Made by a program: the position numbers and the translations under genes. Positions 1 through 10,620 of a stretch of 64,000 nucleotides of DNA are shown piece after piece (the first letter of the stretch is position 1; the number at the start of each line of letters is the position of its first letter). The notes under the pieces were generated by a model. It saw nothing but the letters and a program-made list of their open reading frames with translations, searched no databases and had not been told where the DNA came from. Location of the stretch: NCBI GenBank assembly GCA_038496445.1, contig JALMLS010000329.1, positions 1 through 64,000 on the forward strand, given 5' to 3'. This DNA is from Trichosphaerium sp. ATCC 40318 (taxonomy: Eukaryota; Discosea; Flabellinia; Trichosidae).

Positions 1-2908
1 GAGAGGAAGAGGCACCAGGCTTCTCAGAAGAAGATTCACCATTGTTGGATGGTGCAAGTGCTAAGTAAGAATAACATGAGTGCTGAGTTATGTCAAAAAC
101 AAAAACAAACAAAAAAAAAAAAAAACTTCGAGCTATTTTTCAACAGGTAAAACACGTGTCAGAAACGACCGCGAGCTCGCGGTCTAATGTGAACACGTAA
201 AATATGTGTTCGCATTTAACGTACCTCGTTTTAGTCTTTGACTGCTTCTTGTGGTCATCTTTGTTGGTCCTGACCTTTTATTTACATCATGTTTTGATGT
301 AGAGGGCTGTGGTTTATCAGAATCTAAATAACATCAACTGGTACATTGGTTTATGAAGAAAAAAAAAAAAAATGAAAAAAAAAAGAAGAGAAAAACCAAC
401 ACATCGCGATCGTGTTCGTACCGAGTACGATCGGTCTGTGAGTTACTACACTTTCAAACCAAGGCTCACTTGATTTTTTGAACAACCCATGTGCTCTGCT
501 GCTTCTTCTTGGTCTTTTTTGCAGCTGGATTTCTTCTGAAACCTCATCCTCAACCTCATCCTCAACCTCATCCTCATCCTCATCTTCTTTTTCTTCAAAA
601 TCTTCTTCTTCATCTGATGTAGGAGGAGTTGTTTTAACCATAGGCTTCTTTTTCTTGCCTTTGCCTTTACCTTTTTTTTTATGCCTGTTTATGGCACTGC
701 CTTCACTTGCCCTTGCATTGGCAGTGTTTTTGGCCCTTGTATCTCTAAAAGGTAAGTAGGCATTCTCCAACATGGCTTCTAACTGAGGAGCTACAAAGGA
801 CATTAGTTTAAAAGTAAACTAGGGGAGAAAAAAAAAAAAAAAAAAGAAAAGAAAAGAGGTACGACCGCTACGTTCGACGAACAGGCGATTCGCGTGTAGC
901 GCCGAGCGCGACATTGGATGTGTAGTGTAAAAAAAAAAAAATGGCACTTACTTGCTTCTTCCACCTCAGGCAAATCCAAGCACTGCATAGACAACAGAGC
1001 AGTGTGAGAGAAGGAGAGCACATTTGCTGCTTGCTTGTACTTCATCTCTTCTATAACCATCTTGGGCAATTTTTGGCCATCTTCTGTGGTGCCGGTCCAA
1101 AGCAAGTGCAGGTCGTACATCAGAAGCTGGCGAAATATACACGGACGCAGGCTGTTCGCGAAATTCACGTGCTCCTCCTCGGTGCTCGTGTCCCACGAGA
1201 GCTCGTACCAACCGAGCTCGTTCAGCTGTCTCAAGGCCTCGAGTTAAAGTTAGATGAGGGTGGAGGGAGAAGAAAAAAAAAAAAAACAACAAAAAAAAAA
1301 ACAACAAAAAAAAACTGACCGATTGGTTTTTTTTTTTTTTTTGTACCTGTGTGATATATTGGCTGCAGTTCTTGTACCTCTGCAAATAATAAGATTGATT
1401 GGTCTCATGATACACCCTGCAGGTCAGTGCCTTGACAAACTAAATGTACAAGTTAGGCACAAACCCTTTTTTCAAAAAAAAAATATAAAAGGTACTTGAC
1501 TTACTGCTATTCTGGCATGGAGAGGTAACTCTGCCCATGCAGCATGAGCCAATATTCTAGTCCTGTAGCCCACTGGATGTTTGGTGTGCTATGATGAGAG
1601 TGTGAGTGAACAGCCGAAACTTTGTACGACACACAAAATGCGTGTTCGAAAAACCACGAGCTCGCGGTCCGTACTTCGACACGCGAAATGCGTGTTCGAA
1701 TAAAGACGAAAGCCTACGTACCACATTTTCAGCAGATGCAACCAATTCTGCTATCAGAGCACTGTCCAATGGCTCAAAAAACATGCCAGCCTTAACAAAC
1801 TGTTTGCTTTCTTTCCAGTTGGTCACATATGGAAAGTATAGATTCATCTTAACCAAAAACTAAACAAAACAATCAGTTATAACATACAAATAAAAAAAAA
1901 ATACAAGCTAAAAATCGTCGGTTTTACAACAGAGTATTTTAGTGTTCGTACGCGACCGCGAGCTCGCGGTGCGATTTACGACACGCGAAACCTCTGTTTA
2001 AAAATACTTGCAAAAAAAAAAAAAAAAAAAAAGATTAAAAAAAGATTAAAAAAAAACAACCCTCACCTCTTTCCATTCAGCAGGACTGAGCTGAGGTTTG
2101 ACTCTGCTGGCTCCCCATATCGCAAAATTCACCTTACCTATATCTCCCGCCTCCGCTTGGTAATCGAAGACCTGGCCCGCGTCGTCGCACCACATCTTGA
2201 ACAGGTGGCGGTAGCGATCCACCTTGGAGTCTGGAGTGGTCAGACTTTGCAGAAAGTTGATCTTGGTGCAGTAGATCGCTATCGCTTGCATCTTGGCGAA
2301 AGGATTTATCCACTCCACATTTTTGATTGCAAATTTGCAGGTTTTAGCTGCATTTTGTCTAAGGCAAACAAGTAAGAAACAATTGAACAATAAGGTAAGG
2401 AAAAGCAAAAAACCAGAAAAACAAAAAAAAGGTTCGTCGTTCGAGGTTTTTTTACGACAGGAAAATCTCGTGTTCGAACGCGACCGCGAGCTCGCGGTCG
2501 GTCGACCGACACGTAAAATAAACGTGTTCGAAAATATTCGCGAACGTACGCCAACTCTGTCAAAAGACAGTGTGCTCCATCTCCAACTCCAAAGCCAACA
2601 ATAGGGTCTGTATTGTACTCATCACACCAAACAATAGGCATAGGGCAAAGCACAAACCTTTTGGTAAAGGTTTCATAAATAGGCATCTTCTGTATAATGT
2701 TCCTGGGGTTGACTCCTCTGACATTCAAAAAACAAGCTATGTGTGACATGTCCAAGGGGCCTTTGTAAAATGAGGGCTTCTTCACTCTCAGATACTTCTT
2801 GTTGATAGAGTTGGCAGCAATCCCTCTTAGCAAGCCTTTTTTATTGATGACTTTATGATGCAGCCATTCAATTTATTGGTGCCTGACTTCATGTAGCTAC
2901 AAATAAAA

Positions 2909-2950
<42 letters not shown>

Positions 2951-3410
2951 GACGACGTTCGTTTTCGAACACGTAAACGCGTGTTAAAAAATATCGCGAA
3001 AATTGTTACTTACTCCACAAAGAGATGGAAATCTGAATCATTGCCAAAGCTCAAGGAATCTCTAAAATGGACCAAAAGAAGGGCAATGTAGTACCAAGAA
3101 TCTGTGACATGAAGTCCCATGGCTGTGTAGAATATGCCAGTCCAGAGTAGCACCTGCCAATACAACTGTCTCCACTTGCAGCTTATAATCCATCCATTCC
3201 TCTCCTTCTCCTCTACCTTCGATTCCTCATCTCCGTGTTCTCTCGGCATGGGTTCGTGCTCCTTGTAATCTCTGGTGTAGTTGCCTTCGAAGTGCATCGG
3301 CTTCCACCACTTTTCTTCATCCGAGGAGTAGATTTTTTTGACATCTTCTATAAACTTCTGCAGTTGGTCTACTCCTTCAACAAATGGAAATCTCTCCTAA
3401 AGAAACAAAA

Positions 3411-3443
<33 letters not shown>

Positions 3444-5113
3444 CTAAAAGCGACGATTTTACAACAGGATATTTAAGTGTTCGTACACGACCGCGAGCTC
3501 GCGGTCACACGTTCGACACATGAAAACTGTGTTATGAATACTTTAGGGAAAAAAAATCAAAAAATAATCAAAAAAAAAAAAATCAGAAAAAAAAAAAAAA
3601 ACAAAAAAAAAAAAAAAAAAAAAAACGAAATAAAACGAACACGGCCCGCGCGTGTATGTATCGGAAAACGTACCTTGAATGCTGCCTTCAGCTTGTTGTT
3701 AGGAGTTATTTGGGACTCCAACACATTATCAAAGCTGGCAGCAAAAAACCCATTTAGGCATCTCTTCATCCTCTTGATGGGCATGGTTTTAGCATAAACC
3801 AACTGGTTGGCTATGATAACACCTCTACATAGATAAATTAGTTGAAATGAATTAAAAAAAAAAAAAAAACAAAAAAATAAAAAAAAATATAAATGGCAGC
3901 TACGTTTACGAACATGCGCCGCGCGTGTTGCGTCGAACGCGAACTTTAATGGGTAAAAAAAAAAAAAAATGGACAAAACAAAAAAAAAAAAAAAAAACAA
4001 AACAACCAACTTACTCAAAACCAAAGATAACATCTCTGTGTTCTCCAATAAGAGTACCCACAATTTTTGTTTCAGTGTTGTGGTTTCCATGACTACTCAC
4101 AATCATCCAACCAGGGCTTGTTGGAGCTAAAAAGAGTATTAGAAGATGGCACATTAAATAAAAATACAAACACGTTTTTTCGTGTGGAAAATATGACCTC
4201 GAGCTCGCGGTCGGAAACGAACACATTAAAAACGTGTTACGTACACAACGGCAAGCTTGCAGTCAGTTATAAAGCAAGACTTTAAAAAAAAAAAACGGTT
4301 TTTAAAAAGTACACACTTTTTATGTGTACGAAAAACCGACCGCGAGCTCGAGGTCAGGTACGAACACAATAAACATGTGTTGTATACCATAAAGCAAGCT
4401 TGCAGTCAGTTATAAAGCAAGACTTTATAAAAAAACGGTTTTTTAAAAAGTACACACTTTTTATGTGTACGAAAACCGACCGCGAGCTCGCGGTCATGTA
4501 CGAACACGTAAAAAGCGTGTTTAAAATCGTACAGCGAGCTCGAGGTCTGTAAAAAAAGCAAAAACAAAAAAAAAAATTAAAAAAAAAGTACACAATTAAA
4601 TTGTGTACCAAAACCAACCGCCAACTAGCGCGACATGCGAACACGCGATATACGTGTTCTAATACCGCGGCGAGCTCGCTGTTGAAAATTGAAGCAAAAT
4701 AAAACAGTGTGAACCAAAACCAAACGAAAAAACAACGCACACGCGTTCTGCGTGTTACGAAACCCCGTTTGAGTTTGGTTCTACCATGCAAAAAAAACCG
4801 CATGGTAACGGAAAAATCGTACACATGAAAACCGTGTACAAAAACCGTCGTTTTTTTCGAAATTTACTTGAAAAAATAACAAATTTAGGGTTTTAAAAAA
4901 ACCATTTAAAAGCAAAAAAACCCCCTTTATTAGTCTTTAAAAATTAAAATAAGACTAATAAAGGGGGTTTTAAAAAAAAAAGAGTAAAAAAAAGAGGTTA
5001 GTACCTAGTTTTTTCTTCCTCCTGAGCTTGGGCTTACCATCAGCTTCTTTGGAGGGCTCATCCTCATCAGAAAACTCAATGTTTATGAGAGAGAGGTCTT
5101 CATCTGAGCTCAT
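1..5113 (-). CDS. Unrecognised multi-exon gene, copy A (partial at left edge, one apparent frameshift)
   Basis: I do not recognise this protein. The start (ATG at 5113, MSS...) is supported by copy B, which begins MSS in the same context. At least 12 exons can be traced leftwards, running off the window near base 1. Exon 1 is 5113-5005 and intron 1 is 5004-4127. The middle part contains RFP, WW, QLYWQ, LLWTG, SWYY, FRDSLSF, MSHIACFL, RGVNPRNIIQK, FVLCPMP and VGDGAHCLL motifs, all shared with copy B at the same intron positions and phases. The C-terminal part (exon near 780-440) is rich in Lys then Glu/Asp, followed by an Arg-rich stretch, which suggests a nuclear or nucleic-acid-associated protein (inference). 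The reading frame breaks in the A-run on the sense strand at 2842-2837: relative to copy B one base is missing. Either this is a pseudogene or a homopolymer error. Introns are long, T-rich before the acceptor, and full of palindromes. Confidence 0.7.
167..3506. repeat. Dispersed intronic palindrome family A (GACCGCGAGCTCGCGGTC)
   Basis: The perfect 18-bp palindrome occurs at 167-184, 2482-2499 and 3489-3506, and again at 4478-4495 in intron 1. One-base variants lie at 1954-1971 and near 1658-1674. All copies fall inside introns of copy A, generally next to a second hairpin built from ACACG...CGTGT arms. The span given covers the dispersed copies and is not a continuous repeat. Confidence 0.85.
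2837..2842 (-). other. Apparent 1-nt frameshift in copy A
   Basis: Translation upstream (exon starting about 2897) aligns with copy B through TNKLNG / TNMLNG. The frame that continues the alignment after the run of six A is the next one. The two proteins have equal length (48 residues) from the TN residues to MSHI if one A is added to the run. No intron fits in the 30 bases between the two frames. This may be a real lesion or a homopolymer sequencing error. Confidence 0.6.
4135..4830. repeat. Palindrome array inside copy A intron 1
   Basis: A block with a period of about 143 bp is repeated (AGTCAG at 4261 and again at 4404). Each unit carries a GTACACA...TGTGTAC hairpin, a GACC-GCGAGCTCG(C/A)-GGTC palindrome (4195, 4338, 4478), an ACACGT-type hairpin and an AAGCAAGCTTGC stretch. 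More diverged units continue to about 4830. It lies wholly within an intron of 878 nt. Confidence 0.85.
4918..4970 (-). repeat. Perfect 20-bp stem, 13-nt loop, just after donor of copy A intron 1
   Basis: Arms 4918-4937 and 4951-4970 are exact reverse complements with a 13-nt AT loop. On the sense strand the stem starts 33 nt after the first intron base (5004). Copy B has a stem in the same place with the same loop length and two compensatory pair changes, which argues that base pairing is maintained. Confidence 0.9.
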
Positions 5114-5389
5114 CCTTGATTTATGAAAAGTCAAAAAAGTAAAATGAGGCTTTTTTTCCCCCAATAATCGCGTTGAGAAATAGACAGGAATATTTCGTGT
5201 TTCGAAATGTGAATCGGAAATTTCGCCTGTTTAAAAAAAGTAAGAAAAAAATGAGAATTTGACAGTTTGCAAGATTGTTGATGAGGTTCTGGGTTTGTAA
5301 AAAACCCTATCTTGCTGTAACCCTACAGGGAGATTGTATGTGCAAAAAACATAAAAAAAAGCCAAAAAAATCGAAAAAATTTTACAACA

Positions 5390-5815
5390 GGGTAGAGTAG
5401 TGTACAAAAAAATACGGTTGGTACATACTCCTAAACCCTAACCCTAACCCTAACTAATGTTCGGTGAAACCCTAGTATCAGTGAATTAAGGTTTTGTACA
5501 TAGGGCTTAGGGTTTTAACCCTAGTGTTCGCTGATTCTCGTTCAGTGAACCAACTACCAAAAAAGGCAAGTCTTGCTCATTAAGCGAAAATATACACTAA
5601 ATATTAAAAAACTTAGTACTTCTACAAAAACACCTCATAACTATACACCAAGGTAATATATATAACTCATACTTTATACACAATAAATTAAGGCATATGA
5701 CATAAGATACATCAAGCGCTACATGTATGATGATATACATGGCGAGTAATCAAAGCAACCCTAATGGATAAAACTATAAAATGGAAAAAAATTATTTATT
5801 TGCTATCACTACTAA
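5390..5815 (-). repeat. Duplicated block upstream of copy A
   Basis: This stretch matches 10195-10620 upstream of copy B with scattered differences. Shared tracts include ACGGTTGGTACATACTCC, CAGTGAATTA, GGTGAACCAACTACC, CATTAAGCGAAAATA and CACCTCATAACTATACACC. It includes CCCTAA repeats. It sits about 280 bp upstream of the start codon, so it may carry the promoter or be a subtelomeric repeat. Confidence 0.85.
5431..5456. repeat. Interstitial telomere-like CCCTAA repeats
   Basis: Three consecutive CCCTAA units with a degenerate flank. The TTAGGG-type repeat is the telomere motif of many protists, so this supports a subtelomeric setting. It is short and internal, not a chromosome end. Confidence 0.7.
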
Positions 5816-7473
5816 ATACCATGATCATTTAGAACCAAATCATTGTTATTTTCTATGTAGCTACAATATAATACTTTATAAAAATATATTGTATGATAAC
5901 ATAGATGATATTAAAACTGTTATTTATATCATTTTTTAGTACAAATAGCATTTTTTGTATGTTGACATTGAGAAAAAACCTTTATTTTAGCACTAAGATG
6001 ATATATTCTTTTATAAAAAGTATGTTATATATCTAATAATCAAATATAAAAACAATTATGTATGTAATTTTAACATAGGTGGCCTTGATAGGCCTATATA
6101 CCACAAAAAAAAATAAAAAAGCTATAATTCTCAATAAAACATCTGTGTCGCTGCATTAAAAACATCTATTGTATTCATGTTTCACAAGTCATCAACCACC
6201 ATGCTTGAGATCATGTATGTGCAATAGATTGCAAATATATGATATAAGTCCAACAAAATAGATGAATTACATAAACACACACCAAAAAATTATTGGCACT
6301 ATAAAAAGCTCTATGCCAATATAATTTTACATCCATGATAACATTCCTAAATGGATAGAAAGTAGCCATATAACAAAGATATATGGCATCAAGAGGTACC
6401 ATGGAGGCAAAGCTGTTTTTGGCAAAAATGGCATTTTTTTGGTTTTTTTACCATAAAGTATGATTGTAGGTAGCTTCATCAAGATCATCTATGTATATAT
6501 AGTAAATTATAAGATGATGCCATGATGTTTGTTAATAGGAAAATGAAGAATCGCACACCATAGATAATATATGGGGGGCCTGGTGCATCAACAAACAATG
6601 TCATCATTTTTGGCCAAAAAGGGCACGAACTCAAAATGCTTCTAAGCCTTCAAATCCAACCATCATTTTTGTTTTTATATAGGCTTATATAAAGTATATT
6701 AAGATGGCATAACATTTAAAGTAAATATTCATAGGGGGTATGGTGAACGACCACTAAAAAATGAAAAAATGCTGGAAATTTCTACATTTTCCTGATTTTG
6801 GATCGCATATATGCCACCCCACCAAATAAACTTATACCTCTTATTATTGCTATGCAAGTACTATATATCCTCAGTCGCCATCGATCCATCATGTTGTTGG
6901 CTGTGACCATTTTCGAAAACATGTGCTATAAAAGGTAAAACATATAAATGAACTAATAACTATTCATGATGCATAGGTATGACAAAATAGATAAATGCAT
7001 TGGATTCCTTGAGCAAAATGGCATACATGTATATGTATAAGTGAAACATAGGTGGTCGTGTAACTGCAGCCTCCAAGCAAAAATGTATCCAATTTTTTGC
7101 TAAAAAAATCCCATTGGAAAAATCAAAAAAAATCCAAAAATCAAAGAATGGCTCACCAAATCGACGTATACTGCTATAAAATCCTACAAACCATCAGCAA
7201 TCGGGTAATTTATGCCAATGTATAAGGTACAAAAAACAAAATTGGCTTAAGTGATATGATAAGGTATGCGGTAATGCATGGTTCAAATTAAATCCCTAAC
7301 CCTAACTAAATTAGTACATTATTTGGTGGATTTTGTACAATAATTCTGAAAATTCCATATTTAAGGGAATATTATGGTAATTCTATCAAAAATCCTGCCA
7401 TAAAAAAAAATAAAAATAAGAATTCTTCACAAATTACCTTAAAAATCCCTAAAACAAAGGAATTTAGTGGGAT

Positions 7474-9777
7474 TTATATCCAAAATCCCGTTTTCATTTT
7501 ACCACTGTACATCTTGAACACTCTCCGTAGCTTGTCGACGAGCGAATCCTTGGTTGTCCTCTGCTCTATCTCGTTTATGGAGCTGCAGTACATAGAAATG
7601 GCATCCATCTGAGCAAAAACATTGATCCATTGAATGTTGTCACTTGGAATACCAAAGTTGGTATTTTCTTCGGCCATTCTTCTACATTGTAAAAGTCAGA
7701 CATAGAGGATAAAATAAAGATGTGGGAAAAAAAAGGGGGGAAGAAAAGACAAATACAAACGTGCGTCGACGCGGTCGCGAGCTCGCGACCTACGTACGAC
7801 AGGGAAATCTTTGTGTAAAGTCATCGAACGTACATTAGTGCTGAAAGCAAGCAGTGGGCTCCATCTCCTACAGCATAGCCAGGTAGTTGAGCAACCCTTA
7901 TGTGTGGAACCAAAGGCATTGGACACAACACAAAGGTTTTACCTGCGTTCGAACCCTTCTCCAGCTTCTGAATGATGTTCCTTGGGTTCACTCCTCTGAC
8001 ATCAAGAAAACATGCAATGTGGGACATATTCATGTGGTCAGGATACTTGTCAGGCTTTGTCACTTGGATCTGATGCAAATCAACAGAACCAAGAGCAACA
8101 CTTGCCTTCAGAACATCCTCTTCCCCATCAATTAAAATGTCACCATTGAGCATGTTTGTCTTTTTAAGAAACCTAAAGAAATAGACAAAGTGAGCGATGC
8201 GCCGTTTCACAAAGAAAAACCTGCAAACGCGGCCGTCGCGAGCTCGCGACCGACACGACGCAAAAAAAAACAAGTGAAAAAAATTAAAAGATTCGTGTAC
8301 TCTGTATATGCTCGGAAGTCCTTGTGATTTCTAAAGGACAGAGAATCTCTGAAAAATACCATCAAAATGGCACAGTAATACCAGGAGTTTGTAGCAGCAA
8401 GTCCCATTGCTGTAAAAAAAACACCTGTCCAAAGCAAAATCTGCCAGTAGAGCTGTCTGGTAACACAATTACCATACCAATAGAGATCAAAGTCAGCCAG
8501 TTGTTTTCTGGTTGGCTTTATGTCCTGCTTTATGGCCTCACTGAAGTAGGATTTGTGCTCTGCAAGCTTGTCCATAGGGCTCCACCATCCTCTAATATCA
8601 TCTTCATAGAGGCTCTTCACCTTATCCAACCAAGAAGTTAGACTGTTAAGGCTGATGAAGCAAGGGAACCTCTCCTACAGAAAATAAATCAGCGACGGTA
8701 GCGCGCGACGCAACAACGAAACTGAGAAAACGGAAATACGTACCCTGAATTCCTCGGACAGCTCTTCGTCCTCTGTGGTTTGGCTTGCAAGGACAGCCTC
8801 AAAGCCAAGATCAAAAAATTGGACAAGCTTTGTAGCCACTTGTGCCATGGGCATGGTTAAGGCATAGACAGTGCCTGCAACAGTGAGTTGTTTCCTGTAC
8901 AAACAGTCAAAGGTTATAATGAACAATGTAAAAAAAAAAAAAAAGTTCAAAAAAATTACTTACAGGAAGCCAAAGTGAACATCTTGGCTCTCAGGCAACA
9001 GAGTGCCAACAATTACTCCAGCATAGAAGTCATAGTCAGTGCCACCAACACAAATCCATCCAGTCTTAGTGGGCACTAGATAAAACATTAGAAAGGATTA
9101 AGATTGGAGTGGGGGGAAAACCAAATAAGTTGACAAAGGGAACCCTGCGTAAAGCAAGTCGCGAGCTCGTGACCTACGCGCGACAATTAAAAAACTGTGT
9201 CGACGCGGTCGCGAGCTCGCGACTTGCGTACAACAAAAAATAATTTGTGTCGACGAGGTCGCGAGCTCGCGACTAGCGTACGACATAAAAATTATTGCGT
9301 CGAGCCGGTTTTGAACTCGCGCAAAAAAAAAAGAAAAAATTGCTAAAGTTTCTTTAAATTGCGTCGCTGTAATTTAAACGCGACAATAAAACGTTTGTGT
9401 AACGCAAGTCGCGAGCTCGCGACCTCGACACAACAAAAAAAAATATGTGTCGAACGGATCGCGAGATCGCGACTTGCGCAAGGTTTAAAAAACTTTGTAA
9501 AACAATTTAGGAGCAGACCCAAGTTTGAGAAATACAAAGGAAAATTTTCATTGAAGAGAATTTCAAAATTAAGGGTCTTTGAAAAATACTCCCAAAAGCA
9601 AAAAAACCCCTTCTATTAGTCTTAATTAATTAAAAAAAGACTAATAGAAGGGGTTTTAAAAAAAAAGAAAGGAGTTGTACCTTGTGTGCCTCTAGACCTT
9701 AGAGGATTCTCCTCTGGCTCCTTTGAGGCCTTCTTCTTCTTGCCCTTCTTCTTTTTAGATGCTTTAGGGCTGCTCAT
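7474..9777 (-). CDS. Unrecognised multi-exon gene, copy B (3'-truncated paralogue of copy A)
   Basis: The start (ATG at 9777) gives MSSPKASKKKKGKKKK, a Lys-rich N-terminus. Intron 1 is 9680-9076. Exons then encode the same backbone as copy A: GWICVGG, an LPESQD segment, ERFPCF, WWSPMDK, QLYWQILLWTG, SWYY, FRDSLSF, MSHIACFLDVRGVNPRNIIQ, FVLCPMP, VGDGAHCLL, WINVFAQMDAI. Intron positions and phases match copy A wherever I compared them. The reading frame stays open. After the FKMYSGKM segment homology to copy A stops and a stop codon follows at 7474 in AT-rich DNA, so the last third of the protein, including the acidic tail, is missing. It is either a truncated gene or the remnant left by a rearrangement. 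Function unknown. Confidence 0.7.
7773..9475. repeat. Dispersed intronic palindrome family B (GGTCGCGAGCTCGCGACC)
   Basis: The palindromic core GTCGCGAGCTCGCGAC recurs in copy B introns at 7773-7790, 8235-8250, about 9207, 9257 and 9407, with diverged copies near 9158 and 9459. The inner GCGAGCTCGC is shared with family A but the outer arms are swapped (GGTC...GACC instead of GACC...GGTC). The span covers dispersed copies. Confidence 0.85.
9603..9657 (-). repeat. Perfect 21-bp stem, 13-nt loop, just after donor of copy B intron 1
   Basis: Arms 9603-9623 and 9637-9657 are exact reverse complements. The stem starts 22 nt after the first intron base (9680). Compared with the copy A stem, one C-G pair became T-A and one T-A pair became C-G. 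Loop length is 13 nt in both, while loop sequence differs. Confidence 0.9.
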
Positions 9778-10194
9778 TTTGATTTATAAAAGTCAAACTT
9801 ATACAATTCCGCCGATTTTTAGGTCGACGGGAGTTCGCAAGGGGTATGCTTGTGTTACCGCATATGCTATTTGTAAAGATGCATTACCAAAAAACTTTGT
9901 TTGTGTAACTACCGAGATGTGAAAAAGGGTAAAAAAAGAGGAGAAAAATAGGAAAAAAACAGGAAAGCCATCTTCACAAAGGACATAAAAAAAACACTTG
10001 AAAAATACATTTACAAAAAATGGTTGCCTGTGAAACAGCAAAGTGATTTTTTTCTGATTTTGTAAAGTATCAGGGTTTTGACCTAGAACAATAAATGACA
10101 GGTCAACATTAGTGTTAATAATACCTGCACTGGTGCAAAAAAATTTTGAAAATAGATAACACAAGTCAGAACATGTGAAATGGAAAAAAAAAAT

Positions 10195-10620
10195 TACATA
10201 CTCCTAAACCCTAATACGGTTGGTACATACTCCTAAACCCTAACCCCTAACACTAACCCTAATGTTCGGTGAAACACCTAATATCAGTGAATTAGGGTTT
10301 TGAACATTAAAGCTTAGGGGTTTAAACCCTAATGTTTGCTGATACTCATTCGGTGAACCAACTACCAAAAAAGGTAAGTCTTGTTCATTAAGCGAAAATA
10401 AACACTTTATGAAAAAAAATTACAACCTTCACAAAAACACCTCATAACTATACACCAAGGCAATATAAATGGCTCATACTTCATACATAGTAAAACAAGA
10501 TATATTAGCATAATATACATCAGGCACTACATATATGGTGATATACATGGCACATAATCAGGACAACCCTAATGGGTAGGCCATAAAATGGCAAAAAATA
10601 TTTATTTACTATCATTATGC
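10195..10620 (-). repeat. Duplicated block upstream of copy B
   Basis: Counterpart of 5390-5815 at a similar distance (about 420 bp) upstream of the start of the paralogous gene. Many small substitutions and indels suggest an old duplication. It includes CCCTAA motifs. Confidence 0.85.

Larger units (their letters stand above)
5114..7473. other. AT-rich gene-free stretch between copy A and copy B
   Basis: Apart from the duplicated block at 5390-5815, I see no coding exon. The region is strongly AT-rich, with many TATA-like tracts and short, imperfect recurrences such as GATATACATGGC. A short CCCTAA motif recurs near 7295. The right end (7320-7490) contains several AAAATCC(C)-type short repeats and abuts the truncated end of copy B. 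Confidence 0.6.

Noticed and set aside
478-759. Plus-strand Ser-rich ORF
   Set aside because: It is the antisense shadow of the acidic/Lys-rich exon of copy A.
4195-4500. CRISPR-like repeat array
   Set aside because: Units are palindrome clusters inside a eukaryotic intron, spacers are not unique, and there are no cas genes.
5431-5456. True chromosome end
   Set aside because: Only three perfect CCCTAA units, flanked on both sides by non-telomeric DNA.
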